The notes beneath the pieces were generated by a model, which worked only from the letters and a program-made list of their open reading frames with translations, had not been told where the DNA came from and did not search any database. The position numbers and the translations under genes are program-made. DNA of 64,000 bases from Thermoanaerobaculia bacterium (GTDB lineage Bacteria; Acidobacteriota; Thermoanaerobaculia; Multivoradales; J023), in assembly GCA_030431255.1 (NCBI GenBank), contig JAUIJL010000002.1, positions 1-64,000 of the forward strand. Direction: 5' to 3'. Below are positions 29,624 to 39,261 of the stretch, one piece after another; the stretch's first letter is position 1; each line of letters starts with the position of its first letter.

Positions 29624-29920
29624 GCCCTGTACCGAGCCGTACTCGATCTGTTGGGGCCTCGTGTCGGATCAGGAAAACCGCGGAGGCGATATGAGCAGAC
29701 AAGCTTGGCTCCACGAGATGATGGTTCTTGGGGGCGGACTCAGGAGTAGTAAGAGCCGGCTGTGGCTCAGGTGGACGACGCGGATTTCTTCAGCTTTATT
29801 TTATTCTGCGGCCCAGAAACAAACAAACATCCGCTTTCGAGCCGTCTCAAGGGTGGAGCCGTCGCGAAATTTTGCTCATGGGACGCTCGGTCCCCGGCTG
29901 TTTGCCGAGAGGCTCGACTC

Positions 29921-30337
29921 CTACACGCCGTGCCGCGCGGCATAGGCCGACGGCCGCTCGCCGTATTGATCGGCGAAGGCGTTGGAGAAATGCGACAGGC
30001 TCTTGAAGCCCACCAAGTAGGCGATCTCGGTGACGAGAAGCCCCCGGCTCGGCGCCGCAATCCGGTCAAGCAGACGCCGACGCGAGCTCAGGAGTTTCTG
30101 GCTGCGGGCCCGCAGCTCCCGCGGATCGAACGGTTTCACGAGGTAGTCGTCGACCCCCTCGCGCAATCCCTCCAATCGGCGATCGGCCGAGGCGATGGCG
30201 GTCACCAGGATCACCGGCACCAGCTCGAGCTCGAGATCCCGCCGCAGTCTGCGGAAGAGGACGCGGCCGTCGAGCCCGGGCATCATGATGTCGCTCAGCG
30301 ACACCTCCCGCTGGAGCTCCACGGAGCCTTTAGCCAT
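29921..30337 (-). pseudogene. Remnant of a receiver/AraC-type two-component regulator
   Basis: Minus-strand frame reads a receiver missing its first strands (SDIMMPGLDGRVLFRRLRRD, VPVILVTAIA, DYLVKPFDPREL), then immediately the end of an AraC helix-turn-helix (VTEIAYLVGFKSLSHFSNAF, YGERPSAYA) and a normal stop. Full AraC domains need ~60 residues more, so there is an internal deletion as well as loss of the N-terminal half. The upstream continuation runs into a hairpin and the repeat array. The layout suggests the tail of a hybrid histidine kinase of the Reg_prop type. Confidence 0.85.
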
Positions 30338-30366
30338 ACGGCTAGCCTCGTTCCCGGCACCGCAGA

Positions 30367-30416
30367 GGCTCCGAGCCAGGGATCGCGAGTATTTTTCGCG
30401 ATCCGGGCTCGGAGCC
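30367..30416. repeat. Long imperfect hairpin
   Basis: Outer arms GGCTCCGAGCC and GGCTCGGAGCC and inner arms GGATCGCGA and TCGCGATCC surround a short loop GTATTTT, for a ~20-bp stem. It lies just upstream (minus strand) of the regulator remnant. Confidence 0.85.
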
Positions 30417-30454
30417 TTCACTGATTTCAACTGCCGGATCTGCTCGGGGATTAT

Positions 30455-30695
30455 CAACATGGCACCGATTATCAACATGGCACCTAGAGGTGATGTGTGG
30501 GTGCCACGTTGATGTTTCGCCCAAGGATTATCAACATGGCACCGATTATCAACATGACACCTAGAGATGCCACGTTGATGTCTCGCTCAAGGATTATCAA
30601 CATGGCGCCTAGAGATTATGTGTGGGGTGCCACGGTGATGTTTCCGGTCGGGATTGGGATCTGGAATGGGTACCTAAAATGGGTGCCATGTTGAT
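30455..30695. repeat. REP-like array 3, paired hairpins
   Basis: Three units, each beginning with one or two copies of ATTATCAACATGGCACC and ending with the opposite arm GGTGCCACGTTGATGT, so each unit can fold as a hairpin with ~14-bp arms. A further isolated arm GGTGCCATGTTGATGTT lies at the end, next to the gene ending at 30714. Confidence 0.88.
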
Positions 30696-30713
30696 GTTCC
30701 TGAGCTCAAACCC

Positions 30714-33700
30714 TCACGGCACGGCGTCCGGTGCGCAGACTCGAAAATCGTCGAGCGCCGCGGTGGTGGCGACGTCGGCGTGGTAGGAGACCGTGCTCAG
30801 CCCCAGGAGCAGGGTGTCCGGCCAGTGGAGCTGCACCGAGCCCAGGCTGCCGCCGGTGGGCGTTTGCCAGGTGGTGCCGCCGTCGTAGGAGAAGGCGACG
30901 CGGAAAACGTCTCCTTCTCGCGACACGCGCAGGCGGCTGGGCAAGGCGGCTCCGAAGAGGTTGGACCCCAGGGCTCCGTCGCCCGGCCCGCTTTCGGACG
31001 CTCGATAGCGGAATTGCAGGGCTTTCTGGGAGCCGCCGTTCCAGTGTGGAATGAGCTGCACCAGGATCCTCGGTGCTTCGCTGCCGAGACCGGCGCGCAG
31101 CATGAGGCCCGCTTTGCGGTAGGGACCGCCTTCGTCGACTGGGAAACCCGTGACGTCGACCTCGGCCACGAAATCTCCGGCGATCGGCCGATAAAGGAAG
31201 GCACCGTGATCCGGGCCGGCGTAGAGGCTCATGCCGTCGCCGGCGAGGTGCAGGGCGCCGTCCACGACCTGAGCGGCGACCTGGTCCGCGGCTCCCAGAC
31301 CCACCAGCGACCAGCCTTGCGCCAGACTGCCGTCGAAATCGTCGACGAAGCAGCCCGCGATCGGCCCGGACGCCCCTCGATAGCCGAAGTCGAGCGCTGG
31401 TTCCACGGACCAGTGATCCACCGAGACCGTAACGACGTGGGGCGTCCCCACCCCGTCGGCGTCGAAGGTCGGCTGATCCAGGTCCGCCGGCAGAGTGCCG
31501 GGCAGGACCGTGAGGGTGTAGGTTCCCGGTTCCAGGTCCGAGAAGCCGTACCGACCGTCCACGATGTCCGCGAAGACGGTCCCGGTGGTCGTCGACCCGT
31601 CGGTGAGCTCACCGTCGAGCTCCAGACGCGCGCCGTCAATCACGGGCTCCCCGGCGTCCACCGCGCCGTTGCCGTCCACGTCATGCCACAGCAAACCACC
31701 GACACTCGCACCGGCAGTCTCCCCGCAGTGGACCGCGTCGAGCAGCTCGACCGTGGCCGCGCCAACCTGGTCCAACGTTTCGAGGCCCACGAACGCGCCG
31801 CTCGTGAGCTCCGCGGCGTAGCCCATGAGCTCGGGATAGCCGGGATCCGCGACCGTGCCCGTGTGCAGGGCCAGGATCCGCAGATCCGGGAAGTCCGCTT
31901 GCAGACCCTCGATCTCCGCCATCACATCGGCCGTGGCCTCGCCGTCGAAGGTGTCTAGGGTCGGATGGTAGGCGCCGGACCACGCCACCTGGCCACGGCT
32001 GAGGTAGGAGCCGTCGGGCCGGCGCAAAGGGATCGCCCGCACCTCTTCCTCGGTGTAGAACGCCGGACCGTTGCCGTCGCCGTCGACGGTGCTCAGACCG
32101 TCGGTCACCCAGACGATCACCGATCGCCGCCCGGCGTCGTCTCGATCCTGGAGCAGCTGCCGCGCCCGACGCAGGCCGTGGGTCAACGGCGTGGGCGATT
32201 CCGGATCAGGGTCGGGCAGGCTTCCGAGCGCGGCGCGGGCGGCTGAGCCGTCGGTGGTGAAGTCCAAGGGAACCCACGTGCTCACCACCGGACGCTCGAA
32301 GGACACCGGATCCGCCGAAGCGGTCACCAAGGCCACGCGATGATCGCCGTCACCGTCGATGGCCGTGATCGCGTCTTCCAGAATCCAGCGAGTGGCCTCT
32401 CCTTGGGTGATGCCGTCGCTCAGCTCCCGGGCCAGGCTGCCGCTTTGATCGAGCAGGAAGAGCACGTCCCGCTCAGTGTCGTCGCAGGTTCCCGTGGGCT
32501 CGGCCACATGAGGATTGGGCTTGCAGAGCTGGAAGCGCTCGAAGTCGAAAGTCACAGGCACGGCGCCGTCGTAGGACGTGACCATGGGCCCCACCCGCGG
32601 ACGCTCGCCGAGCTCGAGCTCGATCGAGCCGCCGAGGGCGCCGGCCGGGCGGATCCAGGTCGAGCCGTCGCGGGAGAGATAGACCGTCCACCGGCTGCCC
32701 CGCCGCTCCACGGCCAAATGTACCGGCAGGTCGACGGCGGGCACGGTGCTGCCCAGCTCCCGGGCCGTGCCGTCCGCGCCGCGAACGTCGAACATCACCG
32801 CCGCTCCGCCGGGAAATCCGGGCACATAGCTGACCGCGATGCGCGGCGCGTCGGCCTCGGAGCCGGCGCGGACCATGAGCGTGGCCTTGCGATACACGCC
32901 GCCCGACGCCTGGGCCGCGGGATCCGAGGGCTCGGCGATCTCCAGCTCCGCCCGGAAGTCCCCGGCCTCGGCCGACCGCCACAGGAAGGCGCCGTGATCC
33001 TGCGGATCGTGGTAGAGCGACGAGCCCGTGCCGGTCAAGCGCAGCGTACCGCCCGCCTGCTCCAACGCCAGCAATTCGGCGGCCGTGCCCGCGTCGCCCA
33101 TGGCGTCGAGCTGCCAGGCGTCCGAAAGCTCGGGATTTTCAAAGGGGTCTTCTGAACAGACGGTATTCTCCGGAGCCACCTCGCCGTCGAGGGGCAGCAC
33201 CGTCACGCGGAACGAGCACGCGTCCGCAAAGCCGCAGGCGTCGAAGGCCTGGCAGGCGACCGCGGTCTCCCCCACCGGGAAGAAGCTGCCCGACGGACGG
33301 TCGCAGATCACCGGCACGTTGCCGTCGCAGGCGTCCGTAGCACCGAGGCCGAAGTCCACGAAAGCGCCGTCCGGATCGCCCTCGGGAAGGTCTGGCGAGG
33401 CGGTCACCCGCACGTCGGGACAGGCGGTGAGGGTCGGCGGCGCCGTGTCCACGCTCGACGTGGTGGCCGCGGAAGCGACCCCGCCCTCGGAGTCCACGGC
33501 CGTGACGGAAAGGCTGTTGGTACACGGGTTGAGCAGCACTGGAACGGCGTAGTCCGGATTCTCGCCGCAGCTCTCGGCGCAACCCGCGACCGGTGCGCCG
33601 TCCACCTCGGCGACGATGGAGTCGATGCCGAAGGTGCCCCGGATCGAGCCGGTCAAGGTCAGGCTCGGATCCGGCACACAGCGGGGCACAGGGTCGAGGG

Positions 33701-35543
33701 TCACTTGCAAGTCGGAGCGGAAGTCGAGCACCTGGCGGCATCCCACTTCCAGCACGACGTCCTCAAGCCGCTGGCTCGAGGTGGTGCCGTCGGGATTGAT
33801 CGCTTGAATCGTGGGAATCAGCTCGTAGGAACCCTGGGGTAGGCACATGCGCACCAAGCCCTCGGAGGCCGCGGTGTCCTGGGTGGTGGGCGTGCCGTAG
33901 GCGGAAACGTCCGTGATCTCGTAAGCGGCGGGCCGGGCGCCGAAGTCCGGACCGTCGAAGTCGCCCGAGCCCCTCAGCCGCGGGTCGAAAAAGGTGCTCG
34001 CCAGCGACCGGAAGTGCATGCGCACCTCGCTGAAGCAGAGCCGCTGATCGCGTAGCTCGCTGATCTCCCCGGCGCGGGTCAAGGTCTCGCCCTGCAAGTC
34101 GTCTCGCCAAACCAGGTAGGAATCGAGATGCCCCTCCGCTTCGGACGGCGTGTCCACGTCCTCGAAATTGAAGCGCACCCATGGACGCTGCCAAAGGGCG
34201 TCCTCGTTGCTCAAATGGGTCAAGGCCAGATCCACCTCTCCGCGATGCTCCGCCAGGCTGGGCTCATACTCGCCGGAAAAAGTGCGGAGGTTCTGAGCGC
34301 CGAACGCCGGATGCGTCGCTCCCGGCGCGATCGTCGAGCTGCCGGAGACCGAGAAGACGGTGCCGAATCTCAAATCCAATCGATTGGGAACGCCGTCGCC
34401 GTCGTCATCGTCGTCGACGTCGCGATAAAGGTCCGCCAGGCACGAGAGCTCGCCGCCGCTGATGGCGTCGGGTGGACCCACGAAATGCGCGTCCGCTTGC
34501 AAACGGCCTGGAATCATCACGAAGGTGTCGCCCACATCCGTGGTTTCGTTGCCGAAAATCGGCACCTCGAAACGGGTCCGAGTGCGGCTGCTCTGGTATT
34601 CATAGCCTCGGCCGGAATAGATGTTCCTGAAGTGAAGACGAAGATCCCCCACGGGCACGTCCGGATCCTCGAAAGTGGTGGGAAAGGGCCCGAAGAGGTT
34701 CTGGTTGCGATCGGTGACCAGCTGTGCCCGATGCACCTCTTCCCCCACGAGGTCGAATCGCCCCCTTACCCCGCCGCTCTCGGCCGGCGGCCGCGTGTCT
34801 TCGGGCACCGGCATGGTCAGCTCGAAGGTCCGATCGCAATAGGGTCCCGCGAGGGGGAAGGTCTGCTCCAGGGTCAGGTAGCTGAGGCTCGGATGAGCCC
34901 GATACTGAACCATCACCTCGATCTCGACGGGCAGGCCGTCGTCGGGAAAGAGCAGCAAGGCGGTCCCCTGGTTGCGCTCCGAGACCAAGGATCTTCGAAC
35001 CGGATTGCCCGTCGCCGGCTGCGCATAGGCCTGAGGGTCGATGCGGTAGACGTCCACGGGCTCGCCGCTGTCCTGGTCCACGGTCGCTACGTTCACCCGG
35101 CCGAGGCATTCCTGAACGAGGATCTCCGCCGACTGCCACGGCGCGGGCTCCACCGGCTCGGTGATCGGCTTCGGGCCGTTGGTCAAGCTGCTACCCACTT
35201 GGACGCTGGTAAAACGCAGCTCGTAGACGATGCCCGGATCCCCGGCCTCCACGGTCAGCTCGAAGCTCCGGGCCGTGGGGCTCACGGCCACACCGTTTTG
35301 CAGGGTCGAGACCAGAACCGGATCGTGATCGAGGCTGGTCGCCCGCACCGACAGCCGGGTGAAGTCGATCTCTTGCAGAATCTCAGGATTCGTATTGGTG
35401 AATTCGTAGAGCCCGCGGATCTGATTCGGATCGGAAATCACCTGAGCCCAAATCACCTGAGCCCAACCAGGCCCGATGAAAAAGTTCCAGATAGCCGCCG
35501 TCAAAGCGACGAAACAAACCAACCTTCGATGCTTCTGTTTCAC
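30714..35543 (-). CDS. Very large secreted protein with vWA, HYR and two concanavalin-like domains
   Basis: 1609 aa. Ribosome site AGGAGG lies before ATG, and the signal peptide carries a duplicated pentapeptide (WAQVI twice). Visible parts, in order, are an N-terminal beta-rich region; a calcium-type acidic stretch (DVDDDDDGDGVPN); HYR-like Cys-containing modules near the middle (VICDRPSGSFFPVGETAVACQAFDACG); concanavalin-like domain copy 1 (LYHDPQDHGAFLW); a von Willebrand A domain with an intact MIDAS-like start (DVLFLLDQSGSLA, later VIVWVTDGLS); an SdrD-B-like module (GLLWHDVDGNGAVDAGEPVIDGA); and concanavalin-like copy 2 (SLYAGPDHGAFLYRP). Probably an adhesin or matrix protein. It ends VCAPDAVP, without an anchor signal. 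Confidence 0.88.
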   Translation of the reverse strand: MKQKHRRLVCFVALTAAIWNFFIGPGWAQVIWAQVISDPNQIRGLYEFTNTNPEILQEIDFTRLSVRATSLDHDPVLVSTLQNGVAVSPTARSFELTVEAGDPGIVYELRFTSVQVGSSLTNGPKPITEPVEPAPWQSAEILVQECLGRVNVATVDQDSGEPVDVYRIDPQAYAQPATGNPVRRSLVSERNQGTALLLFPDDGLPVEIEVMVQYRAHPSLSYLTLEQTFPLAGPYCDRTFELTMPVPEDTRPPAESGGVRGRFDLVGEEVHRAQLVTDRNQNLFGPFPTTFEDPDVPVGDLRLHFRNIYSGRGYEYQSSRTRTRFEVPIFGNETTDVGDTFVMIPGRLQADAHFVGPPDAISGGELSCLADLYRDVDDDDDGDGVPNRLDLRFGTVFSVSGSSTIAPGATHPAFGAQNLRTFSGEYEPSLAEHRGEVDLALTHLSNEDALWQRPWVRFNFEDVDTPSEAEGHLDSYLVWRDDLQGETLTRAGEISELRDQRLCFSEVRMHFRSLASTFFDPRLRGSGDFDGPDFGARPAAYEITDVSAYGTPTTQDTAASEGLVRMCLPQGSYELIPTIQAINPDGTTSSQRLEDVVLEVGCRQVLDFRSDLQVTLDPVPRCVPDPSLTLTGSIRGTFGIDSIVAEVDGAPVAGCAESCGENPDYAVPVLLNPCTNSLSVTAVDSEGGVASAATTSSVDTAPPTLTACPDVRVTASPDLPEGDPDGAFVDFGLGATDACDGNVPVICDRPSGSFFPVGETAVACQAFDACGFADACSFRVTVLPLDGEVAPENTVCSEDPFENPELSDAWQLDAMGDAGTAAELLALEQAGGTLRLTGTGSSLYHDPQDHGAFLWRSAEAGDFRAELEIAEPSDPAAQASGGVYRKATLMVRAGSEADAPRIAVSYVPGFPGGAAVMFDVRGADGTARELGSTVPAVDLPVHLAVERRGSRWTVYLSRDGSTWIRPAGALGGSIELELGERPRVGPMVTSYDGAVPVTFDFERFQLCKPNPHVAEPTGTCDDTERDVLFLLDQSGSLARELSDGITQGEATRWILEDAITAIDGDGDHRVALVTASADPVSFERPVVSTWVPLDFTTDGSAARAALGSLPDPDPESPTPLTHGLRRARQLLQDRDDAGRRSVIVWVTDGLSTVDGDGNGPAFYTEEEVRAIPLRRPDGSYLSRGQVAWSGAYHPTLDTFDGEATADVMAEIEGLQADFPDLRILALHTGTVADPGYPELMGYAAELTSGAFVGLETLDQVGAATVELLDAVHCGETAGASVGGLLWHDVDGNGAVDAGEPVIDGARLELDGELTDGSTTTGTVFADIVDGRYGFSDLEPGTYTLTVLPGTLPADLDQPTFDADGVGTPHVVTVSVDHWSVEPALDFGYRGASGPIAGCFVDDFDGSLAQGWSLVGLGAADQVAAQVVDGALHLAGDGMSLYAGPDHGAFLYRPIAGDFVAEVDVTGFPVDEGGPYRKAGLMLRAGLGSEAPRILVQLIPHWNGGSQKALQFRYRASESGPGDGALGSNLFGAALPSRLRVSREGDVFRVAFSYDGGTTWQTPTGGSLGSVQLHWPDTLLLGLSTVSYHADVATTAALDDFRVCAPDAVP

Positions 35544-35693
35544 GGGTCACCCTCCTAGAAAATGGAATTTCCGAGCCGTCTTCAGGGTGGAAACCGTTCG
35601 CGGAATTTTGTTCATGCTGGGTGGGAATCGCCGAGCTCGATTCACCACCACCTGAAGCGGAGGATGCAAAACGGACTCGAGCACATTGCTGCT

Positions 35694-35793
35694 CCGGTGC
35701 CAGGTTGATGTGCAGGCACCGGTGCCAGGTTGATGTGCAGGCACCGGTGCCAGATTGATGTGCAGGCACCGGTGCCAGGTTGATGTGCAGGCT
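35694..35793. repeat. REP-like array 4: four tandem 25-bp units
   Basis: Units at 35694-35718, 35719-35743, 35744-35768 and 35769-35793, each starting CCGGTGCCAG(G/A)TTGATGT followed by GCAGGC(A/T). Junctions create the palindrome GGCACCGGTGCC. There are no spacers, so this is not CRISPR. Confidence 0.95.
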
Positions 35794-35933
35794 CCGCCGG
35801 TCACCGGCAAAGCGGCTCGGATTCTTCAAGAATCTTTTTCGAGAGATATCCACCGGTCGCGCGTCTCGTGGGGTGAAGAACCCAGCTTTGAAGGACCAGG
35901 TCCCGACGGACCGACCTCGAAAGGAACCCCAAG

Positions 35934-38363
35934 ATGTGGACCTCGAAAATACAGTGGACCCAAGATATCCGTTTTGCCCTCCGCTCCATCGTCCGACGAC
36001 CGCGCCCCCATCTGCTGATGATCGCTGTGTTGGGCATCGGCCTGGGGGCGAGCATCGCCGTGGTGGATTTGATCAATCTATTCGCTTGGCGTCCCTTGCC
36101 GGTTCCCGAGCCCGACGGTGTGGTCCGGATCTTCACCGCCCAGGACCAGGGATTCGCGGGACCCTACGGTCTGACCTCCTATCCCGACTTCAGGGATTAT
36201 CAACGTGGCACCCACTCGGTCTCGGAGCTCGCCGCTTACATGGACCTGGACTTGCGGGTCGATACGGGCGAGTCCACCGAGCTGCGTCGCAGCATGGTGG
36301 TTTCCGGCGGCTACTTTCCGATGCTGGGGCTCGGTGCTCACCTCGGGCGGACCCTCAGCCCCGATGACGACGCGGAGAACCTGCTGATGATCAGTCACAG
36401 CTTCTGGCAAGAGCTGGGGGCGGATGCCGGCGTCTTCGATCGTCGGTTGCAGATTGAGGGGCAATCATTCGCCATCGTCGGGGTGCTGCCCGCCGGCTTT
36501 TCCCCGGGCTTTCCCATCGACGTCTACCTGCCCGCGGAACGATTGCCCATCTTGCTCTCCGACTCCCGCCCTCGGGTGTTGGAGGAGCGTGCGGATCGAG
36601 CCTTTGACTTGATCGGTCGTCTCGGTCCGGGTTTCTCCAAGGAGCAAGCCGGAGCGGAGCTTTCCGCCATCGCAGCGCGCTTGGACTCGGACACCCCTCT
36701 GCCCCACGACCAAAAGCGCCGATTGACCCTCAGAGACGCCTTGATCACCCATCCCATAGACCTCCAACGCATGCGACCGTCCCTGGGTTTGTTGATCGTC
36801 GCCGTGATCGTGCTGCTGCTGATCACTTGCGCCAACGTCACCCATCTGCTCACCGCCGAGGCTCTATCCCGACAACGAGAAATCGCAGTGCGGCGGGCCA
36901 TGGGCGCCGGTCCTTGGCGCCTTTGGCGGCAACAGCTCATGGAATGCTCATTGCTGACCCTCGCCGGAGGCGGGCTCGGTCTGCTCTTCGCCCGTGCTGC
37001 CCGTGTCTACTTGACCCTCTTCGGAGCCAGTGAGCTGGCGGCCGAGATGCGATTCGATGCCCGCGTTCTCGGTGCCGGCTTTATGATTTGCCTCGGCGTG
37101 TCGGTGTTCTTCGGCTCGGCGGCCGTGTGGTCCGTGCGCCGGCTGCAACCCGCCGCCGTGCTCAAGGGTAGCGAGGGCGTCCAAGGTCACCGGCGGGGCA
37201 TTGCCGAAGGGCTCGCCGGTCTGCAGATCGCCCTCTGTGTGGTGCTTTTGGCGGCCACCGCGCTGCTCACCCAAAGCTTGCGACACCGCCTCAACGCCGA
37301 CCTGGGCTTCGAGGATGGAAACCTGTGCATCGCGGCCCTCGATCTCAGCCGTGGTGACTATCCCAAAGCGCAAGCGGTGGCCTTCTTCGAGCAGCTCAGT
37401 CGACGGGCCGAGGCGCTGCCCGGTGTCGAGCGGGTGGGCAGCGCCCTCTTCGTGCCGCCCCTGCTTTTCGACATCAGCCTCACTTACCATTTGCCCGACG
37501 AGCCGCCAAAAACGCGAAAAGCGCGCATCAACTACGTCGATGAGGGCTATTTCGAGACCATGGGCATCAACCTGGAACAAGGACGCAATTTCAATTCCGG
37601 CGACACCTCCGACGGCCGCGCCGTGGTGGTGCTCAGCCGGCGAGCCGCCCAAGAGCTCTGGCCCGGGCAAGATCCCCTCGGTCGGACCTTGGAGGTGGAT
37701 TCCCGGCGCGACGGCGATCCCGAATCGAGCTACACCGTGATCGGCGTGGTGGAGCATGTTTCCCAGCATCGTGCCGGCATCGGCGGTGAGCCCGTGCTCT
37801 ACTTTTCCGCCGCCCAGCGCCATCGGCCGCGACGACAATTCGTGTTGGCATCTACCGCTCCCGCCGCCACCTTCGACGGTCTTCGCGCTTTGGTTCGGGA
37901 AATGGACCCCGGCCTAGCCCTCACCGACCCGCGCACGGGCACGGAAAACCGCCGCCGCGCCTTCACCTTCGAGGGCATGCAAGCCACCGCCGTGGGTCTC
38001 TTCGCCGCCATGGGTTTTTTGTTGGCGGTGGTCGGTGTCTTCGCCGCCATGAGCTACGCCGTCGGCCTGCGGATCCGTGAGATCGGCATCCGCATGGCCA
38101 TCGGGGCGCAACCGCCTGAGGTGCTGCGGCAGATCTTGAGCCGAAGCCTGAAGATCGCCGGCTTCGGCACCGTGATCGGCCTGATCGCCTTCGCCCTCGC
38201 CTTCAACCCACTGAAAGGCCTGCTCTTCGGCATCGGTACGACGGATTTAGCCCTCTTGGTGGCAGTGCCGCTATTGGTGCTCATGGCCGCGATCGCCGCG
38301 GGTTATCTACCTGCACGCCGAGCCGCCAGGGTAGATCCGTTGACTTCCCTGAGATGCGAATAG
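35934..38363 (+). CDS. ADOP-type ABC transporter permease (MacB/FtsX family)
   Basis: 809 aa with ribosome site AAGGAACCCC before ATG. N-terminal helix (RPHLLMIAVLGIGLGASIAVVDLI), a MacB-like periplasmic domain (PYGLTSYPDFRDYQRGTHS, VSGGYFPMLGLGAHLGRTL), three TM helices (LLIVAVIVLLLITCANVTHLL and two more), then a second periplasmic domain and a second FtsX set (FFGSAAVW, VVGVFAAMSYAVGLRIREIG, IGAQPPEVL). This duplicated layout is the acidobacterial duplicated orphan permease. No ABC ATPase gene lies next to it, as usual for this family. The DNA at 36191-36212 that codes for DYQRGTH closely matches the repeat ATTATCAACATGGCACC found in array 3. Confidence 0.93.
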   Translation: MWTSKIQWTQDIRFALRSIVRRPRPHLLMIAVLGIGLGASIAVVDLINLFAWRPLPVPEPDGVVRIFTAQDQGFAGPYGLTSYPDFRDYQRGTHSVSELAAYMDLDLRVDTGESTELRRSMVVSGGYFPMLGLGAHLGRTLSPDDDAENLLMISHSFWQELGADAGVFDRRLQIEGQSFAIVGVLPAGFSPGFPIDVYLPAERLPILLSDSRPRVLEERADRAFDLIGRLGPGFSKEQAGAELSAIAARLDSDTPLPHDQKRRLTLRDALITHPIDLQRMRPSLGLLIVAVIVLLLITCANVTHLLTAEALSRQREIAVRRAMGAGPWRLWRQQLMECSLLTLAGGGLGLLFARAARVYLTLFGASELAAEMRFDARVLGAGFMICLGVSVFFGSAAVWSVRRLQPAAVLKGSEGVQGHRRGIAEGLAGLQIALCVVLLAATALLTQSLRHRLNADLGFEDGNLCIAALDLSRGDYPKAQAVAFFEQLSRRAEALPGVERVGSALFVPPLLFDISLTYHLPDEPPKTRKARINYVDEGYFETMGINLEQGRNFNSGDTSDGRAVVVLSRRAAQELWPGQDPLGRTLEVDSRRDGDPESSYTVIGVVEHVSQHRAGIGGEPVLYFSAAQRHRPRRQFVLASTAPAATFDGLRALVREMDPGLALTDPRTGTENRRRAFTFEGMQATAVGLFAAMGFLLAVVGVFAAMSYAVGLRIREIGIRMAIGAQPPEVLRQILSRSLKIAGFGTVIGLIAFALAFNPLKGLLFGIGTTDLALLVAVPLLVLMAAIAAGYLPARRAARVDPLTSLRCE

Positions 38364-38436
38364 CCCAAACGGGAGGTCGATCTCGCTCAAGGGCCGCTGC
38401 ACTAGGCTCAGCGCCACGCCCAGATATGATCCCGAC

Positions 38437-39261
38437 ATGAGCAGCGACGCCACATCTGAGTCTCCTGAGCCCAACCAAGCCACCGATCTGCCGTCTACTG
38501 CCTTCTACCTACCCGAAGGCGACGGTTTCGTATCGACCGTGCTCACCCGCGGACCGTGGGATCGCGACTTCCAACACGGTGGCCCGCCATCGGCCCTGCT
38601 GACGACGGTCCTGCTCGACGGGGTCGAGCGCATGTCCCTCGCCCGCGTGACTCTGGAATTCTTACGACCCGTGCCGATCGCGACCCTGCGGGTGAAGGTC
38701 GAGGAAGTCACCGAGGGGCGCACCGTCCGTCGGCGCAAAGCGACGCTGCTCGCCGGCGATCGTCCCGTGCTGGAAGCCCGCGCCCTCTTCATTCGCGATC
38801 TGCCCAACCCGGCCGAGACCTTCGGCGATCCCTGGCCGGCCCCCGACTCCCAATCCCCGTTCACCTTTCCGTTCTTTCCCTGGAAGCGGGGCTACCACCA
38901 AGCCGTCGATGTCCGGGTCTTGGATCCTCCCTGGGGAAAGACCCCCGTACGGTGCTGGGCCCGCGCCCGAGTGCCACTGATCCACGGCCGGCCCACCCGC
39001 CCCGAAGCCCACACCCTCATCCTCGCCGACGCCGAAAGCGGCATGGGTCCGCCGGTCGACCCCATGCAGTGGACCTACCTCAACCCCGATCTGACGGTCT
39101 ACTTCGGCCGTCTCCCGGCGGCGGGCTGGCTGGGTCTCGACATCCGCTCCTTCGCGGGAGATCTCGGCGGTGGTCTGTCGGAAGCCCGGCTGCGGGACGA
39201 GCGCGGCGTCTTCGGCCGAAGCGCCCAAAGCCTCGTGGTCCAGCAGCGCGACCCGGAGTAA
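38437..39261 (+). CDS. Thioesterase-family protein (hotdog fold, TesB-like)
   Basis: 274 aa. Double-hotdog acyl-CoA-thioesterase-like layout with the motif FQHGGPPSALL in the first half and YLNPDLTVYFGR, GWLGLDI in the second. The first hotdog has SLARVTLEFLRPVPIATLRV, typical of the 4HBT_3 group. Probably hydrolyses or binds acyl-CoA in the cytoplasm. The substrate is unknown. The start at 38437 is the first ATG; no clear ribosome site. It is an isolated gene between ADOP and the secreted vWD protein. Confidence 0.82.
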   Translation: MSSDATSESPEPNQATDLPSTAFYLPEGDGFVSTVLTRGPWDRDFQHGGPPSALLTTVLLDGVERMSLARVTLEFLRPVPIATLRVKVEEVTEGRTVRRRKATLLAGDRPVLEARALFIRDLPNPAETFGDPWPAPDSQSPFTFPFFPWKRGYHQAVDVRVLDPPWGKTPVRCWARARVPLIHGRPTRPEAHTLILADAESGMGPPVDPMQWTYLNPDLTVYFGRLPAAGWLGLDIRSFAGDLGGGLSEARLRDERGVFGRSAQSLVVQQRDPE

